From Prevotella sp. (GTDB lineage: Bacteria > Bacteroidota > Bacteroidia > Bacteroidales > Bacteroidaceae), in NCBI GenBank assembly GCA_017561825.1, contig JAFZBK010000036.1, positions 1-64,000 of the forward strand: 64,000 nucleotides of DNA. The letters are read 5' to 3'. The notes under the pieces were generated by a model, which worked only from the letters and a program-made list of their open reading frames with translations, had not been told where the DNA came from and searched no databases. Shown piece after piece: positions 9,449 through 16,945 of this stretch; the first letter of the stretch is position 1, and the number at the start of each line of letters is the position of its first letter. The position numbers and the translations under genes were made by a program.

Positions 9449-9480
9449 CAAATATAAACAATTTTTCTGATACTACCAAA
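9449..9480 (-). promoter_or_regulatory. Promoter of the porin-hppA unit
   Basis: Minus strand TTTG (9480-9477), 20-bp spacer, TATATTTG (9456-9449): an exact Bacteroidota consensus. Confidence 0.8.
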
Positions 9481-9488
9481 TTACTTCA

Positions 9489-11051
9489 TCACTTTTGTAT
9501 GCATTTCTTCTCCAAAAGTACAACATTTTCCACATGGGGCGTATGCGGGAACATATCCACGGGCTGCACAGCCACCACACGATAGTCGCAGTCGAGCATC
9601 TGGAGGTCACGGGCTTGCGTAGCAGGGTTACAGCTCACATAGACGATACGTTGGGGCGAGGTGCGCAGGATGGTTTGCACCACATCGGGGTGCATGCCGG
9701 CACGAGGAGGATCGGTGATGATGATGTCGGGTCTGCCATGTTCGCTGATGAAATCATCGTTAAGCACATCCTTCATGTCACCGGCAAAGAACAAGGTGTT
9801 GTCGATGTGGTTGATCTGTGCGTTCACCTTTGCATCCTCGATGGCCTCAGGCACATATTCAATACCAATCACCTTGCGGGCCCTGCGTGCCACGAAGTTG
9901 GCGATGGTGCCAGTGCCGGTGTATAAATCATAGACAAGCGGAGCCACCCCCTTCCCCTCCAAAGGGAGGGGTGAACCGAATGCGAACTCCCTTACCACCG
10001 AGTACAGATGGTAAGCCTGATCCGTGTTTGTCTGATAGAACGATTTCGGTCCCACCTTGAATTTCAGGTCCTCCATGGTCTCGAAGATATGGTCTTCGCC
10101 TTTGAATACAAGGATGTCCTGATCGCCAATCGTGTCGTTACACTTTTGATTATCCAAATAAAGTAACGAACTGATTTGCGGGAATTTATCAGCGACAAAT
10201 TGAAGCAACGCTAAAGCTTTCTTCCCGTCTTCATTGTCCCAACGGTTCTCCCCTCTTTTGGAGGGGTTGGGGGAGGCTTCCAGATGGAACTGAATAATCA
10301 CCATCCATTCGCCCGTGTTCGAGTTACGGATGATCACATCACGGAGCAAGCCCACCTGTTCCCGCAGGTCGAAGAAACTGATGTCGTTCTGAAATGCGAA
10401 CTCATAGATTTCGTTACGTATCTGGTTATGCAGATCATCCATCAGCCAGCATTTCTCTATGGGCAGGATCTTGTCGAAGGCACCCGTGATGTGGAAGCCG
10501 ATAGAAGGGATTTTCTTAGCCCCCTCCATCCTCCCCCATAATGGGGAGGCTTCTGCTTCATCATTGCTCCCCCTCATTATGGAGGGGGCAGGGGGGAGGC
10601 TCCTTATTTCTTCTTTCGTTAGGTACCTCTTATTGGCGCAGCCGAAGTCGAGTTTGTTGCGGTATTCCCATTGCTTCACGGAGCCGAGGATGGGGAGGAA
10701 CTCAGGGAGTTCGATCTTGCCGATGCGTGTCAGCTGGTCCTTTACCTGCTGTTCCTTCATCTTCAGCTGCTCCGCATAGGGCAGGTTCTGCCATTTGCAA
10801 CCACCGCATACACCGAAGTGCTTACAGCGCGGTTCTTCGCGTACCTTACTATATTTTATAAACCTCACTACTTCGCCCTCGGCAAAGCTGTGCTTCTTCC
10901 TGCGGATCTGTACGTCAACGATGTCGCCTGGCACACAGAAGGGTACGAATACAACCAGGTCGTCCCAGTGGAACAACGATTTCCCTTCAGCGGCACATGC
11001 TTCTATCTCCACCTGTTCCAGTATCGGTAATGGCTTCTTTTTCCTGCTCAT
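9489..11051 (-). CDS. rlmD: 23S rRNA (uracil-5-)-methyltransferase, with in-frame repeat insertions
   Basis: SAM-dependent m5U methyltransferase of the RumA/RlmD/TrmA family. 520 residues in order: TRAM domain (1-70); [4Fe-4S] ligands C76, C82, C85 (CKHFGVCGGC) and a later Cys in IEKCWLM; SAM-binding VYDLYTGTGTIANF; TDPPRAG; and the catalytic Cys in VYVSCNPATQ near the C-terminus. Three places hold low-complexity insertions encoded by C/G-rich palindromes: residues about 150-177 (two facing copies), 257-268 and 357-370. Their peptides (PPAPSIMRGS, ASPLWGRMEGA, EASPNPSKRGE, SPLPLEGKGVAP) look unrelated to the fold and account for the extra length. All core motifs remain intact, so the enzyme is probably active. 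RlmD versus another m5U paralogue is not decided by sequence alone. Confidence 0.9.
   Translation of the reverse strand: MSRKKKPLPILEQVEIEACAAEGKSLFHWDDLVVFVPFCVPGDIVDVQIRRKKHSFAEGEVVRFIKYSKVREEPRCKHFGVCGGCKWQNLPYAEQLKMKEQQVKDQLTRIGKIELPEFLPILGSVKQWEYRNKLDFGCANKRYLTKEEIRSLPPAPSIMRGSNDEAEASPLWGRMEGAKKIPSIGFHITGAFDKILPIEKCWLMDDLHNQIRNEIYEFAFQNDISFFDLREQVGLLRDVIIRNSNTGEWMVIIQFHLEASPNPSKRGENRWDNEDGKKALALLQFVADKFPQISSLLYLDNQKCNDTIGDQDILVFKGEDHIFETMEDLKFKVGPKSFYQTNTDQAYHLYSVVREFAFGSPLPLEGKGVAPLVYDLYTGTGTIANFVARRARKVIGIEYVPEAIEDAKVNAQINHIDNTLFFAGDMKDVLNDDFISEHGRPDIIITDPPRAGMHPDVVQTILRTSPQRIVYVSCNPATQARDLQMLDCDYRVVAVQPVDMFPHTPHVENVVLLEKKCIQK
9941..9980. repeat. C/G-rich palindromic element inside rlmD (copy A)
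   Basis: Contains CCCCTCC (9954-9960), a short AAAG spacer and GGAGGGG (9965-9971). It is in frame and adds about 13 residues (SPLPLEGKGVAP) to RlmD. Confidence 0.7.
10247..10280. repeat. C/G-rich palindromic element inside rlmD (copy B)
   Basis: CCCCTC (10250-10255), TTTTG, GAGGGG (10261-10266), then TTGGGGGAGGC. In frame; encodes EASPNPSKRGE. Confidence 0.7.
10519..10600. repeat. Two inverted copies of the C/G-rich palindromic element inside rlmD (copies C and D)
   Basis: Copy C (10519-10550) carries CCTCCCC-ATAAT-GGGGAGG. Copy D (10566-10600) carries CTCCCCC/GGAGGGGG and is oriented opposite to C. Together they encode about 28 in-frame residues between the KEEIRS and KKIPSIGF segments. 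Confidence 0.7.
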
Positions 11052-11076
11052 TGCAATATGCTTCTTTTTTATGGTG

Positions 11077-11107
11077 CAAAGTTACTAAATATCGAATACA
11101 AAACAAA
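11077..11107 (-). promoter_or_regulatory. Promoter of rlmD
   Basis: Minus strand TTTG (11107-11104), 19-bp spacer, TAACTTTG (11084-11077). The leader to the ATG at 11051 is about 22 nt. Confidence 0.75.
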
Positions 11108-11274
11108 GAAATGCTTGCATTTCATTTGTTGCTTTGAGAATATAATCCTATATTCTTACCGCTGTTTTAAATACCGGGGTGATTAAAAGCGAATTTTCTC
11201 ATTTTCCTCAAGACCTAACATTGGAAAATCTTAATTGCTTAATAAAGAAGAACTTAGGGGCAAAATGGGTACTA

Positions 11275-11486
11275 AAAGACCTAACGTAAGAGGTAACAAA
11301 CACCTAACGTAACACCTAACGTAAGACCTAACGTTTTAGAAGCAAGAAGCAAGAGGCAAGAAGCAAGAATGAGATTCGCCAGAACAAGGTTGTCTGTTTT
11401 TCGTCTTACGACTGTTCCAAGTTGACATGTTAGGTCTCGTGTTAGGTGTTATGTTACCTCTTTGTTAGGTCTTATGTTAGGTGTTT
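11275..11486. repeat. Long imperfect inverted repeat built of CCTAAC units
   Basis: Left arm 11275-11334 and right arm 11427-11486 are each 60 bp. The reverse complement of the right arm aligns with the left arm without gaps and with about ten mismatches. Each arm consists of five units of 11-12 bp, four of the type AcACCTAACgtA and one of the type AgAGGTAAC, so the units recur about once per helical turn. The 92-bp loop carries a 7-bp tandem repeat. Function is unknown: it could be a protein-binding array, a transcribed hairpin or a remnant of a mobile palindrome. Confidence 0.8.
11338..11369 (+). repeat. 7-bp tandem repeat (AGAAGCA x4)
   Basis: Four consecutive heptamers at 11338, 11345, 11352 (AGAGGCA variant) and 11359, in the loop between the arms of the large inverted repeat. 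Confidence 0.85.
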
Positions 11487-11640
11487 AGAGCATTATAAAC
11501 GCGTGAAACACCTATATACAGGCACTTTCTTCCGTGAAACAGTTAGGTCTTGGACAAAAACACAAAATTCTTTTATTTTGTTCAGTCGAATTGCAATTTG
11601 GTTGTATGGAAAATAAGAGTTTCTTTGCATATAACTAGTT

Positions 11641-11706
11641 GTTCCCAACATGGGAATAAAGTGTTCCCAACATGGGAATAAAGTGTTCCCAACATGGGAA
11701 TAAAAC
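11641..11706. repeat. Three tandem 22-bp units, each with a 15-bp palindrome
   Basis: Copies at 11641-11662, 11663-11684 and 11685-11706; the first two are identical and the third differs in its last two bases. Each contains TTCCCAACATGGGAA (6-bp arms, 3-bp centre). The 22-bp period puts the palindromes on the same face of the helix, 60-130 bp upstream of the ppdK promoter. An operator cluster is possible; no regulator can be named. Confidence 0.85.
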
Positions 11707-11768
11707 AATGTCTCGCGGCAAGCGACTCCAATGATTGTAACTATACAATCCCAAAAAAAGTTTAAATA

Positions 11769-11800
11769 TTTGGAAGAATCAGAATTCTTTTGTATATTTG
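11769..11800 (+). promoter_or_regulatory. Promoter of ppdK
   Basis: TTTG (11769-11772), 20-bp spacer, TATATTTG (11793-11800): an exact consensus with a leader of about 45 nt. Confidence 0.8.
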
Positions 11801-11849
11801 CAGAATAAAACAAGAACACAGATTTACATATTTATAATAACAATAAAGT

Positions 11850-14570
11850 ATGAGCGAAAAAAGAGTTTATCTCTTCGGTAATGGGAAAGCCGAAGGTAAT
11901 GCACAAATGCGCGAGGCACTGGGTGGCAAGGGTGCAAACCTTGCTGAAATGAACCTCATTGGTGTACCGGTTCCTCCAGGTTTCACAATCACAACCGATT
12001 GCTGTAATGAGTACTATCAGGTGGGTCAGGCCAAGATCATGGAGATCTTGAACGATGACGTGATGAACGCTGTAAAGCACATCGAGGTACTGATGAACAG
12101 CAAGTTCGGCGATAAGGAGAACCCGCTGTTGGTATCTGTTCGTTCTGGTGCCCGTGCTTCCATGCCGGGTATGATGGACACCATCCTGAACCTCGGTCTG
12201 AACGACGAGGTGGCAGAGGGTATGGTGAAGAAGACCAACAATCCTCACTTCGTTTACGACAGCTACCGTCGTTTCGTACAGATGTACGGTGACGTGGTGC
12301 TCGAGATGAAACCCGTGAACAAGACCGATATCGATCCGTTCGAGGAGATCATCGAAGGCGTGAAGAAGGAGAGCGGTGTGGTGCTCGACAAGGACCTCTC
12401 CGTAGATGACCTGAAGAAACTGGTGAAGCTGTTCAAGGCAGCCATCAAGGAGCGTACAGGCAAGGAATTCCCAGATGATCCTATTGAGCAGCTCTGGGGC
12501 GCTATCTGCGCTGTGTTCCGTTCTTGGATGAACGAGCGCGCTATCCTCTATCGTAAGATGGAAGGTATTCCTGATGAGTGGGGTACAGCCGTATCTGTGA
12601 TGGCTATGGTATTCGGTAACATGGGCGACACCTCTGCAACGGGTGTATGCTTCAGCCGTGATGCCGCCAACGGTGAGAACCTCTTCAACGGTGAGTACTT
12701 AGTGAACGCTCAGGGTGAGGACGTGGTTGCAGGTATTCGTACCCCGCAGCAGATCACAAAGATCGGTTCTCAGCGCTGGGCAGAGCGTGCCGGTATCTCT
12801 GAGGAGGAGCGCGTAGCCAAGTATCCTTCCATGGAAGAGGCTATGCCTGAGATTTACAATGAACTGAACGGCATCCAGGACAAGCTGGAGCACCACTATC
12901 ACGACATGCAGGATATGGAGTTCACCGTTCAGGAAGGTAAGCTGTGGTTCCTCCAGACACGTAACGGTAAGCGTACAGGTGCTGCCATGGTGAAGATCGC
13001 CATCGACCTGCTCCACGAGGGCATGATTGATGAGAAGACCGCCATCCAGCGCTGCGAGCCTCAGAAGCTCGACGAGCTGTTGCACCCTGTCTTCGACAAG
13101 AAGGCACTCTCTGCTGCAAAAGTGATTGCTCAAGGTCTTCCCGCTTCTCCAGGTGCAGCCTGTGGACAGATCGTGTTCCATGCTGACGATGCCAAGGAAT
13201 GGCACGAGAATGGTCATAAGGTAGTACTCGTACGTATCGAGACCTCTCCTGAGGATCTCGCAGGTATGGCTGCTGCCGAGGGTATCCTCACCGCTCGCGG
13301 TGGTATGACCTCTCACGCTGCTGTGGTGGCACGTGGTATGGGTAAGTGCTGCGTATCTGGCGTAGGTGCACTGAACGTAAGTTACAAGGACAAGACCGTA
13401 GAGATCGACGGTATCGTTTATAAGGAGGGTGATTACATCTCCCTGAACGGTACAACCGGCCAGGTTTATGCCGGTGAGGTTCCCACAAAGGCTGCTGAGC
13501 TGAGTGGTGACTTCAAAGAACTGATGGACCTCTGCGACAAGTACACTAAGCTGCAGGTTCGTACCAATGCTGACACCCCGCATGATGCACAGGTGGCTCG
13601 CGCCTTCGGTGCTAAGGGTATCGGTCTGACACGTACCGAGCACATGTTCTTCGAGGATCAGAAGATCGTAGCGATGCGTGAGATGATCCTGGCTGACAGT
13701 GTTGCCGGACGTGAGAAGGCATTGGCTAAGCTGCTGCCTTATCAGAAGGCTGACTTCAAGGGTATCCTTGAGGCTATGGACGGTCTGCCCGTGAACATCC
13801 GTCTGCTCGATCCTCCTCTCCACGAGTTCGTACCACACGATCAGGCTGGTCAGGAGATCATGGCAAAGGAGATGGGCGTAAGTCTGGATGAGATCAAGCG
13901 TCGTGTTGACTCACTCGCTGAGAACAACCCCATGCTGGGTCACCGTGGTTGTCGTCTGGGTATCACATTCCCGGAGATTACCGCTATGCAGACAAAGGCT
14001 ATCCTTTCTGCAGCTTGCGAGCTGAAGCAGGAAGGTAAGAACCCAATGCCAGAGATCATGGTTCCGCTGATTGGTACTGTACACGAGTTGAAGCAGCAGA
14101 AGGAGATTATCCAGTATGCCGCTAAGGAAGTATTTATGGAGTATGGCATCGAAGTAGAGTTCGAGATCGGTACAATGATCGAGATCCCGCGTGCTGCTCT
14201 GACAGCTGATCTGATTGCTTCAGAGGCTCAGTACTTCTCATTCGGTACGAATGACTTGACACAGATGACCTTCGGTTACAGCCGTGATGACATCGCTTCA
14301 TTCCTGCCTGTTTACCTCGACAAGAAGATCCTGAAGGTGGATCCGTTCCAGGTACTCGACCAGGTAGGTGTTGGTAAACTGATCAAGTATGCCGTGAAGC
14401 AGGGTCGCGAGGTTCGTCCTGAGCTCCGTTGCGGTATCTGTGGTGAGCATGGTGGTGAGCCCAGCTCTGTGAAGTTCTGTGCTAAGATTGGCATGAACTA
14501 CGCAAGCTGCTCTCCGTTCCGCGTGCCAATTGCACGTCTTGCCGCCGCACAGGCTGCCGTAGAGGAGTAA
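11850..14570 (+). CDS. ppdK: Pyruvate, phosphate dikinase
   Basis: Interconverts PEP + AMP + PPi and pyruvate + ATP + Pi; cytosolic, and in anaerobes often used as a PPi-linked glycolytic or gluconeogenic step. 906 residues. N-terminal ATP-grasp domain opens with GNGKAEGNAQMREALGGKGANLAEM. The swivelling phosphohistidine domain has GGMTSHAAVVARGMGKCC with the catalytic His at residue 489. The C-terminal TIM-barrel PEP domain has GIGLTRTEHMF, LGHRGCRLGI and SFGTNDLTQMTFGYSRDD, then the catalytic Cys region LRCGICGEHGGEP. It is complete and slightly longer than the classical 874 residues. It is a single-gene unit between a strong promoter and a strong terminator; its PPi metabolism complements the nearby hppA. 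Confidence 0.97.
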   Translation: MSEKRVYLFGNGKAEGNAQMREALGGKGANLAEMNLIGVPVPPGFTITTDCCNEYYQVGQAKIMEILNDDVMNAVKHIEVLMNSKFGDKENPLLVSVRSGARASMPGMMDTILNLGLNDEVAEGMVKKTNNPHFVYDSYRRFVQMYGDVVLEMKPVNKTDIDPFEEIIEGVKKESGVVLDKDLSVDDLKKLVKLFKAAIKERTGKEFPDDPIEQLWGAICAVFRSWMNERAILYRKMEGIPDEWGTAVSVMAMVFGNMGDTSATGVCFSRDAANGENLFNGEYLVNAQGEDVVAGIRTPQQITKIGSQRWAERAGISEEERVAKYPSMEEAMPEIYNELNGIQDKLEHHYHDMQDMEFTVQEGKLWFLQTRNGKRTGAAMVKIAIDLLHEGMIDEKTAIQRCEPQKLDELLHPVFDKKALSAAKVIAQGLPASPGAACGQIVFHADDAKEWHENGHKVVLVRIETSPEDLAGMAAAEGILTARGGMTSHAAVVARGMGKCCVSGVGALNVSYKDKTVEIDGIVYKEGDYISLNGTTGQVYAGEVPTKAAELSGDFKELMDLCDKYTKLQVRTNADTPHDAQVARAFGAKGIGLTRTEHMFFEDQKIVAMREMILADSVAGREKALAKLLPYQKADFKGILEAMDGLPVNIRLLDPPLHEFVPHDQAGQEIMAKEMGVSLDEIKRRVDSLAENNPMLGHRGCRLGITFPEITAMQTKAILSAACELKQEGKNPMPEIMVPLIGTVHELKQQKEIIQYAAKEVFMEYGIEVEFEIGTMIEIPRAALTADLIASEAQYFSFGTNDLTQMTFGYSRDDIASFLPVYLDKKILKVDPFQVLDQVGVGKLIKYAVKQGREVRPELRCGICGEHGGEPSSVKFCAKIGMNYASCSPFRVPIARLAAAQAAVEE

Positions 14571-14578
14571 AAAACAAG

Positions 14579-14613
14579 GTGGCTTCCCAAATCGGGAAGC
14601 CACTCGTTTTTTT
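14579..14613 (+). terminator. Intrinsic terminator of ppdK
   Basis: A 10-bp perfect stem GTGGCTTCCC/GGGAAGCCAC (14579-14588 with 14594-14603), a 5-nt loop, then a T tract at 14607-14613. Confidence 0.92.
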
Positions 14614-14647
14614 GTGGAATGTGTAATGTGGAGTGTGGAATGATTCC

Positions 14648-15172
14648 TCACTCCTCATTCGTTCTCAGTATAATGCTTGTGGCACCAATCGTGAAAAGGG
14701 TGCCATTTTCTATTCTACGACGTTCGTTAGGTTTTATCTCTACATTGTCAACGAACGTACCCGTATTACTGTTATTGTCTGAAAGCGTATAACACAGTTT
14801 ACCATGCTTGTCGTACTTGACGTTGATGGTGCAATGGTTCAGATCCACGCTGGGATCAACGGTCTCTATGGGTGTGTTGACGGGATTCCCTTTCTGGTAA
14901 CGACCAATCACGTTGTTGCCTAACTGCAGAGGGATGACCTGCTTGTAGTGGAACACATTCTCGATGACGACGATGGAGCCGAAGCCGTTCTCGTTGGCGT
15001 TCTCATCCGGATTCTCGTCCTTCTGACGCTCACGCAGCTTGGTAACACCCATGCGAATGCCGAACTGTTTACCACAGTCAGGACACTGGAAGATCAGTCG
15101 TTGACCTTCCTGGTACTGGGTTTCATCAAAAGTAATGTATTGGTCACATTTAGGACATCTTACTCGCTTCAT
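14648..15172 (-). CDS. Zinc-ribbon plus FHA domain protein
   Basis: 174 residues. An N-terminal zinc ribbon is formed by C6-x2-C9 and C30-x2-C33 (MJ0042-type CPKC/CPDC). A forkhead-associated domain covers about residues 85-170, with NNVIGRYQKG, a DLNHCTI segment and LSDNNSNTGTFVDN, the usual GR...S/H...N-G-T residues that bind phosphothreonine peptides. No membrane segment. It reads phosphoproteins in principle, but no Ser/Thr kinase is in this window. It lies 32 bp after the HU-CCDC81/SPOR gene on the same strand and is probably co-transcribed with it. Confidence 0.85.
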   Translation of the reverse strand: MKRVRCPKCDQYITFDETQYQEGQRLIFQCPDCGKQFGIRMGVTKLRERQKDENPDENANENGFGSIVVIENVFHYKQVIPLQLGNNVIGRYQKGNPVNTPIETVDPSVDLNHCTINVKYDKHGKLCYTLSDNNSNTGTFVDNVEIKPNERRRIENGTLFTIGATSIILRTNEE

Positions 15173-15204
15173 GTTTCAAATACGTTATGATGTGGCAGTA
15201 AGGT

Positions 15205-16269
15205 TTATCTCTTTACCTCATAAACCCATGCCTCAAGGAAATGCTTCTGGTTACGTAACTGACCTAAAGCAGCATAGGCTTCTTTCTCTGTGTTGTATTT
15301 GCCGTAGATTACGCGGTTGCCGCTTTTCTGTACGAGAACCTCGGCGTTAAAGCCATCGTTTGACAGCTGTTCTACGAAAGCCTTGGCATTCTTCATGCTC
15401 ACCTTGCTGGCCAGCACAATCGACCAGTAGTGCTGTGGTAATGCAGGGGTCTGCACCTCCTGGGGTGCAACTGGTGCCTGTACAGAGGCTGTAGATGGTG
15501 CCTCAGTGGTTGCCTCCTTGGCGGTCTGCTCAGGCTGGAGCTTTGCATCAGTTGTAGTGGTTGTCTTCTCCTTGGGCATGATACGATAGAGCCAGCTCTT
15601 CTCGAAATCGTTGAAGCTGAATCCTGCTTTTGAATCCCTTCCCAATGGTGTGGTGATGAGGAAGAGGGCAAGGATGGCTGCAGCAATGCCGGCTACTGCA
15701 TTGCGCAGTGTACTGACGCGGATCGTGATGGTGCGCGGCTGTTTCTCCTCTGCTTCTTCCTGCTTGACGGCGGCAGGAATCATGGGCTTCTCCTCAGCTG
15801 TAACATTCGGCTCCATGCTGACAATCTCTGCCGTCTCTTCAGTACTACTTTCTACGCATTCCATGTCGAAGGAACTCAGTCCGTAGAGGGCAGGGGTAAG
15901 GATACCAGCTTCGCAGGGCATGAACTCATAGTGGCCGTCCTCATTCAGTGAGAGCGTACCAATATCGTTCAACTCGTAGGAGCCTTCGTTTTCGAGTGTC
16001 TGCTTCAGCTCATTCACTTCTTCTTCAATCCTGTTCATGGCATCAGGATAGCTGATGTCGTAAGCCTCGATATACGATTGGGCAAGAAGAGAATCATTGA
16101 GGTGGAGTTTAGGATTGAACCCAAGCGTACGCAATGGTGGCAGGAATAACTGGTCGCTGTCGTCATAGCGGGCCTCCCTGTGATGCGCAACGAATCCTCC
16201 CAGATTTGGGACGATCACGCAGTCGTTGTTCAGAAGAAGGATCTCTATATGTCTTTCGAGTTCAATCAT
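15205..16269 (-). CDS. HU-CCDC81/SPOR domain envelope protein
   Basis: 354 residues. The N-terminal half has the two HU-like CCDC81-type domains (opening MIELERHIEILLLNNDCVIV, then NLGGFVAHH, and GTLSLNEDGHYEFMP). A transmembrane helix lies near residues 187-212, preceded by Arg residues. A Thr/Pro/Ala/Gln-rich linker follows, and a C-terminal SPOR domain (about 275-354; HYWSIVLASKV ... LEAWVYEVKR) binds denuded peptidoglycan glycans. The layout implies a cytosolic N-terminus and a periplasmic SPOR domain, as in cell-division-associated proteins of Bacteroidota. The promoter at 16274-16305 lies four bases from the ATG, suggesting a leaderless mRNA. Confidence 0.9.
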   Translation of the reverse strand: MIELERHIEILLLNNDCVIVPNLGGFVAHHREARYDDSDQLFLPPLRTLGFNPKLHLNDSLLAQSYIEAYDISYPDAMNRIEEEVNELKQTLENEGSYELNDIGTLSLNEDGHYEFMPCEAGILTPALYGLSSFDMECVESSTEETAEIVSMEPNVTAEEKPMIPAAVKQEEAEEKQPRTITIRVSTLRNAVAGIAAAILALFLITTPLGRDSKAGFSFNDFEKSWLYRIMPKEKTTTTTDAKLQPEQTAKEATTEAPSTASVQAPVAPQEVQTPALPQHYWSIVLASKVSMKNAKAFVEQLSNDGFNAEVLVQKSGNRVIYGKYNTEKEAYAALGQLRNQKHFLEAWVYEVKR

Positions 16270-16273
16270 GTTG

Positions 16274-16305
16274 CAAAATTACTCGTTTTCTATTAAATAT
16301 CCAAA
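16274..16305 (-). promoter_or_regulatory. Promoter of the HU-CCDC81/SPOR gene, apparently leaderless
   Basis: Minus strand TTTG (16305-16302), 20-bp spacer, TAATTTTG (16281-16274), then four bases and the ATG at 16269. Confidence 0.78.
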
Positions 16306-16366
16306 TAAATTGGGTGTTAAAAAGAAAAAAAATTCCTATTGTCTTCCATAATCAAAATATTATGAT

Positions 16367-16374
16367 TACTTTTG
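16367..16374 (+). promoter_or_regulatory. -7 box of rfbC, apparently leaderless
   Basis: TACTTTTG matches TAnnTTTG and is followed by five bases and the ATG of rfbC at 16380. A good -33 TTTG is not seen at the usual distance, so the promoter is less certain than others here. Confidence 0.55.
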
Positions 16375-16379
16375 CACGT

Positions 16380-16928
16380 ATGGAATACAAAGCTACGGAA
16401 ATCGAAGGTGTCTATATCATCGAACCGCGGGTGTTCAACGATGCTCGTGGGTATTTCTTTGAGGCATTCAAGCAGTCTGAGTTTGAGGAACATATCGGGA
16501 AGGTGAACTTCATACAGGACAATGAGTCGAAGTCGGGCTACGGTGTTCTCAGAGGACTGCATTACCAGAAGGGCGACCTCTCGCAAGCTAAGCTGGTAAG
16601 GGTGATCAAGGGTCGTGTACTGGATGTGGCCGTGGATATCCGCAAGAGCTCACCCACCTTCGGCAAGCATGTCATGGTGGAGCTCAGTGATGAGAATAAA
16701 CGACAGTTCTTCATTCCGCGTGGTTTCGCCCACGGTTTCCTGGTACTGAGCGATGAAGCTATCTTTACCTACAAGGTGGATAATGTTTATGCACCACAGG
16801 CTGAGGCAGCGATTCGTTTCGATGATCCAGACTTAGGAATCGAGTGGCCCATCAACCAACAGGATGTACTAACAAGCGAAAAGGATCTAAAAGCCAAAGC
16901 ATTCCGCGATGCGGAGTATTTCGAGTAG
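16380..16928 (+). CDS. rfbC: dTDP-4-dehydrorhamnose 3,5-epimerase
   Basis: Third enzyme of dTDP-L-rhamnose synthesis: epimerises C3 and C5 of dTDP-4-keto-6-deoxyglucose; cytosolic cupin-fold dimer. 182 residues, the normal length. Recognised by the opening IEGVYIIEPRVFNDARGYFFE, the active-site base in GVLRGLHYQ, KLVRVIKGRVLDVAVDIR, and RGFAHGFLVLSDEAIFTYK. The open frame extends 82 codons upstream, but homology begins at the ATG at 16380. The rfbA, rfbB and rfbD partners are not in this window, so the gene stands alone apart from the lipoprotein gene 17 bp downstream. Confidence 0.95.
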   Translation: MEYKATEIEGVYIIEPRVFNDARGYFFEAFKQSEFEEHIGKVNFIQDNESKSGYGVLRGLHYQKGDLSQAKLVRVIKGRVLDVAVDIRKSSPTFGKHVMVELSDENKRQFFIPRGFAHGFLVLSDEAIFTYKVDNVYAPQAEAAIRFDDPDLGIEWPINQQDVLTSEKDLKAKAFRDAEYFE

Positions 16929-16945
16929 AAACTAATTAGCAGTTT

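Larger units (their letters stand above)
11108..11768. other. Gene-free, repeat-rich interval between rlmD and ppdK
   Basis: No convincing coding sequence. The interval holds the long CCTAAC inverted repeat (11275-11486), a four-copy 7-bp tandem in its loop, three 22-bp palindromic tandems (11641-11706), and solitary outlying units AGACCTAACA (11211-11220) and GTTAGGTC (11542-11549). The short open frame across 11493-11819 on the minus strand has no recognisable protein. Confidence 0.7.

Noticed and set aside
11641-11706. CRISPR array
   Set aside because: The 22-bp units are directly contiguous with no spacers, and no cas genes are present; the same holds for 47924-47989 and 30462-30575.
11493-11819. 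108-codon minus-strand open frame
   Set aside because: It spans the ppdK promoter and the 22-bp repeats; no recognisable domain.
12699-13838. Long minus-strand open frame inside ppdK
   Set aside because: A shadow of ppdK; the translated sequence is low-information and matches no family.
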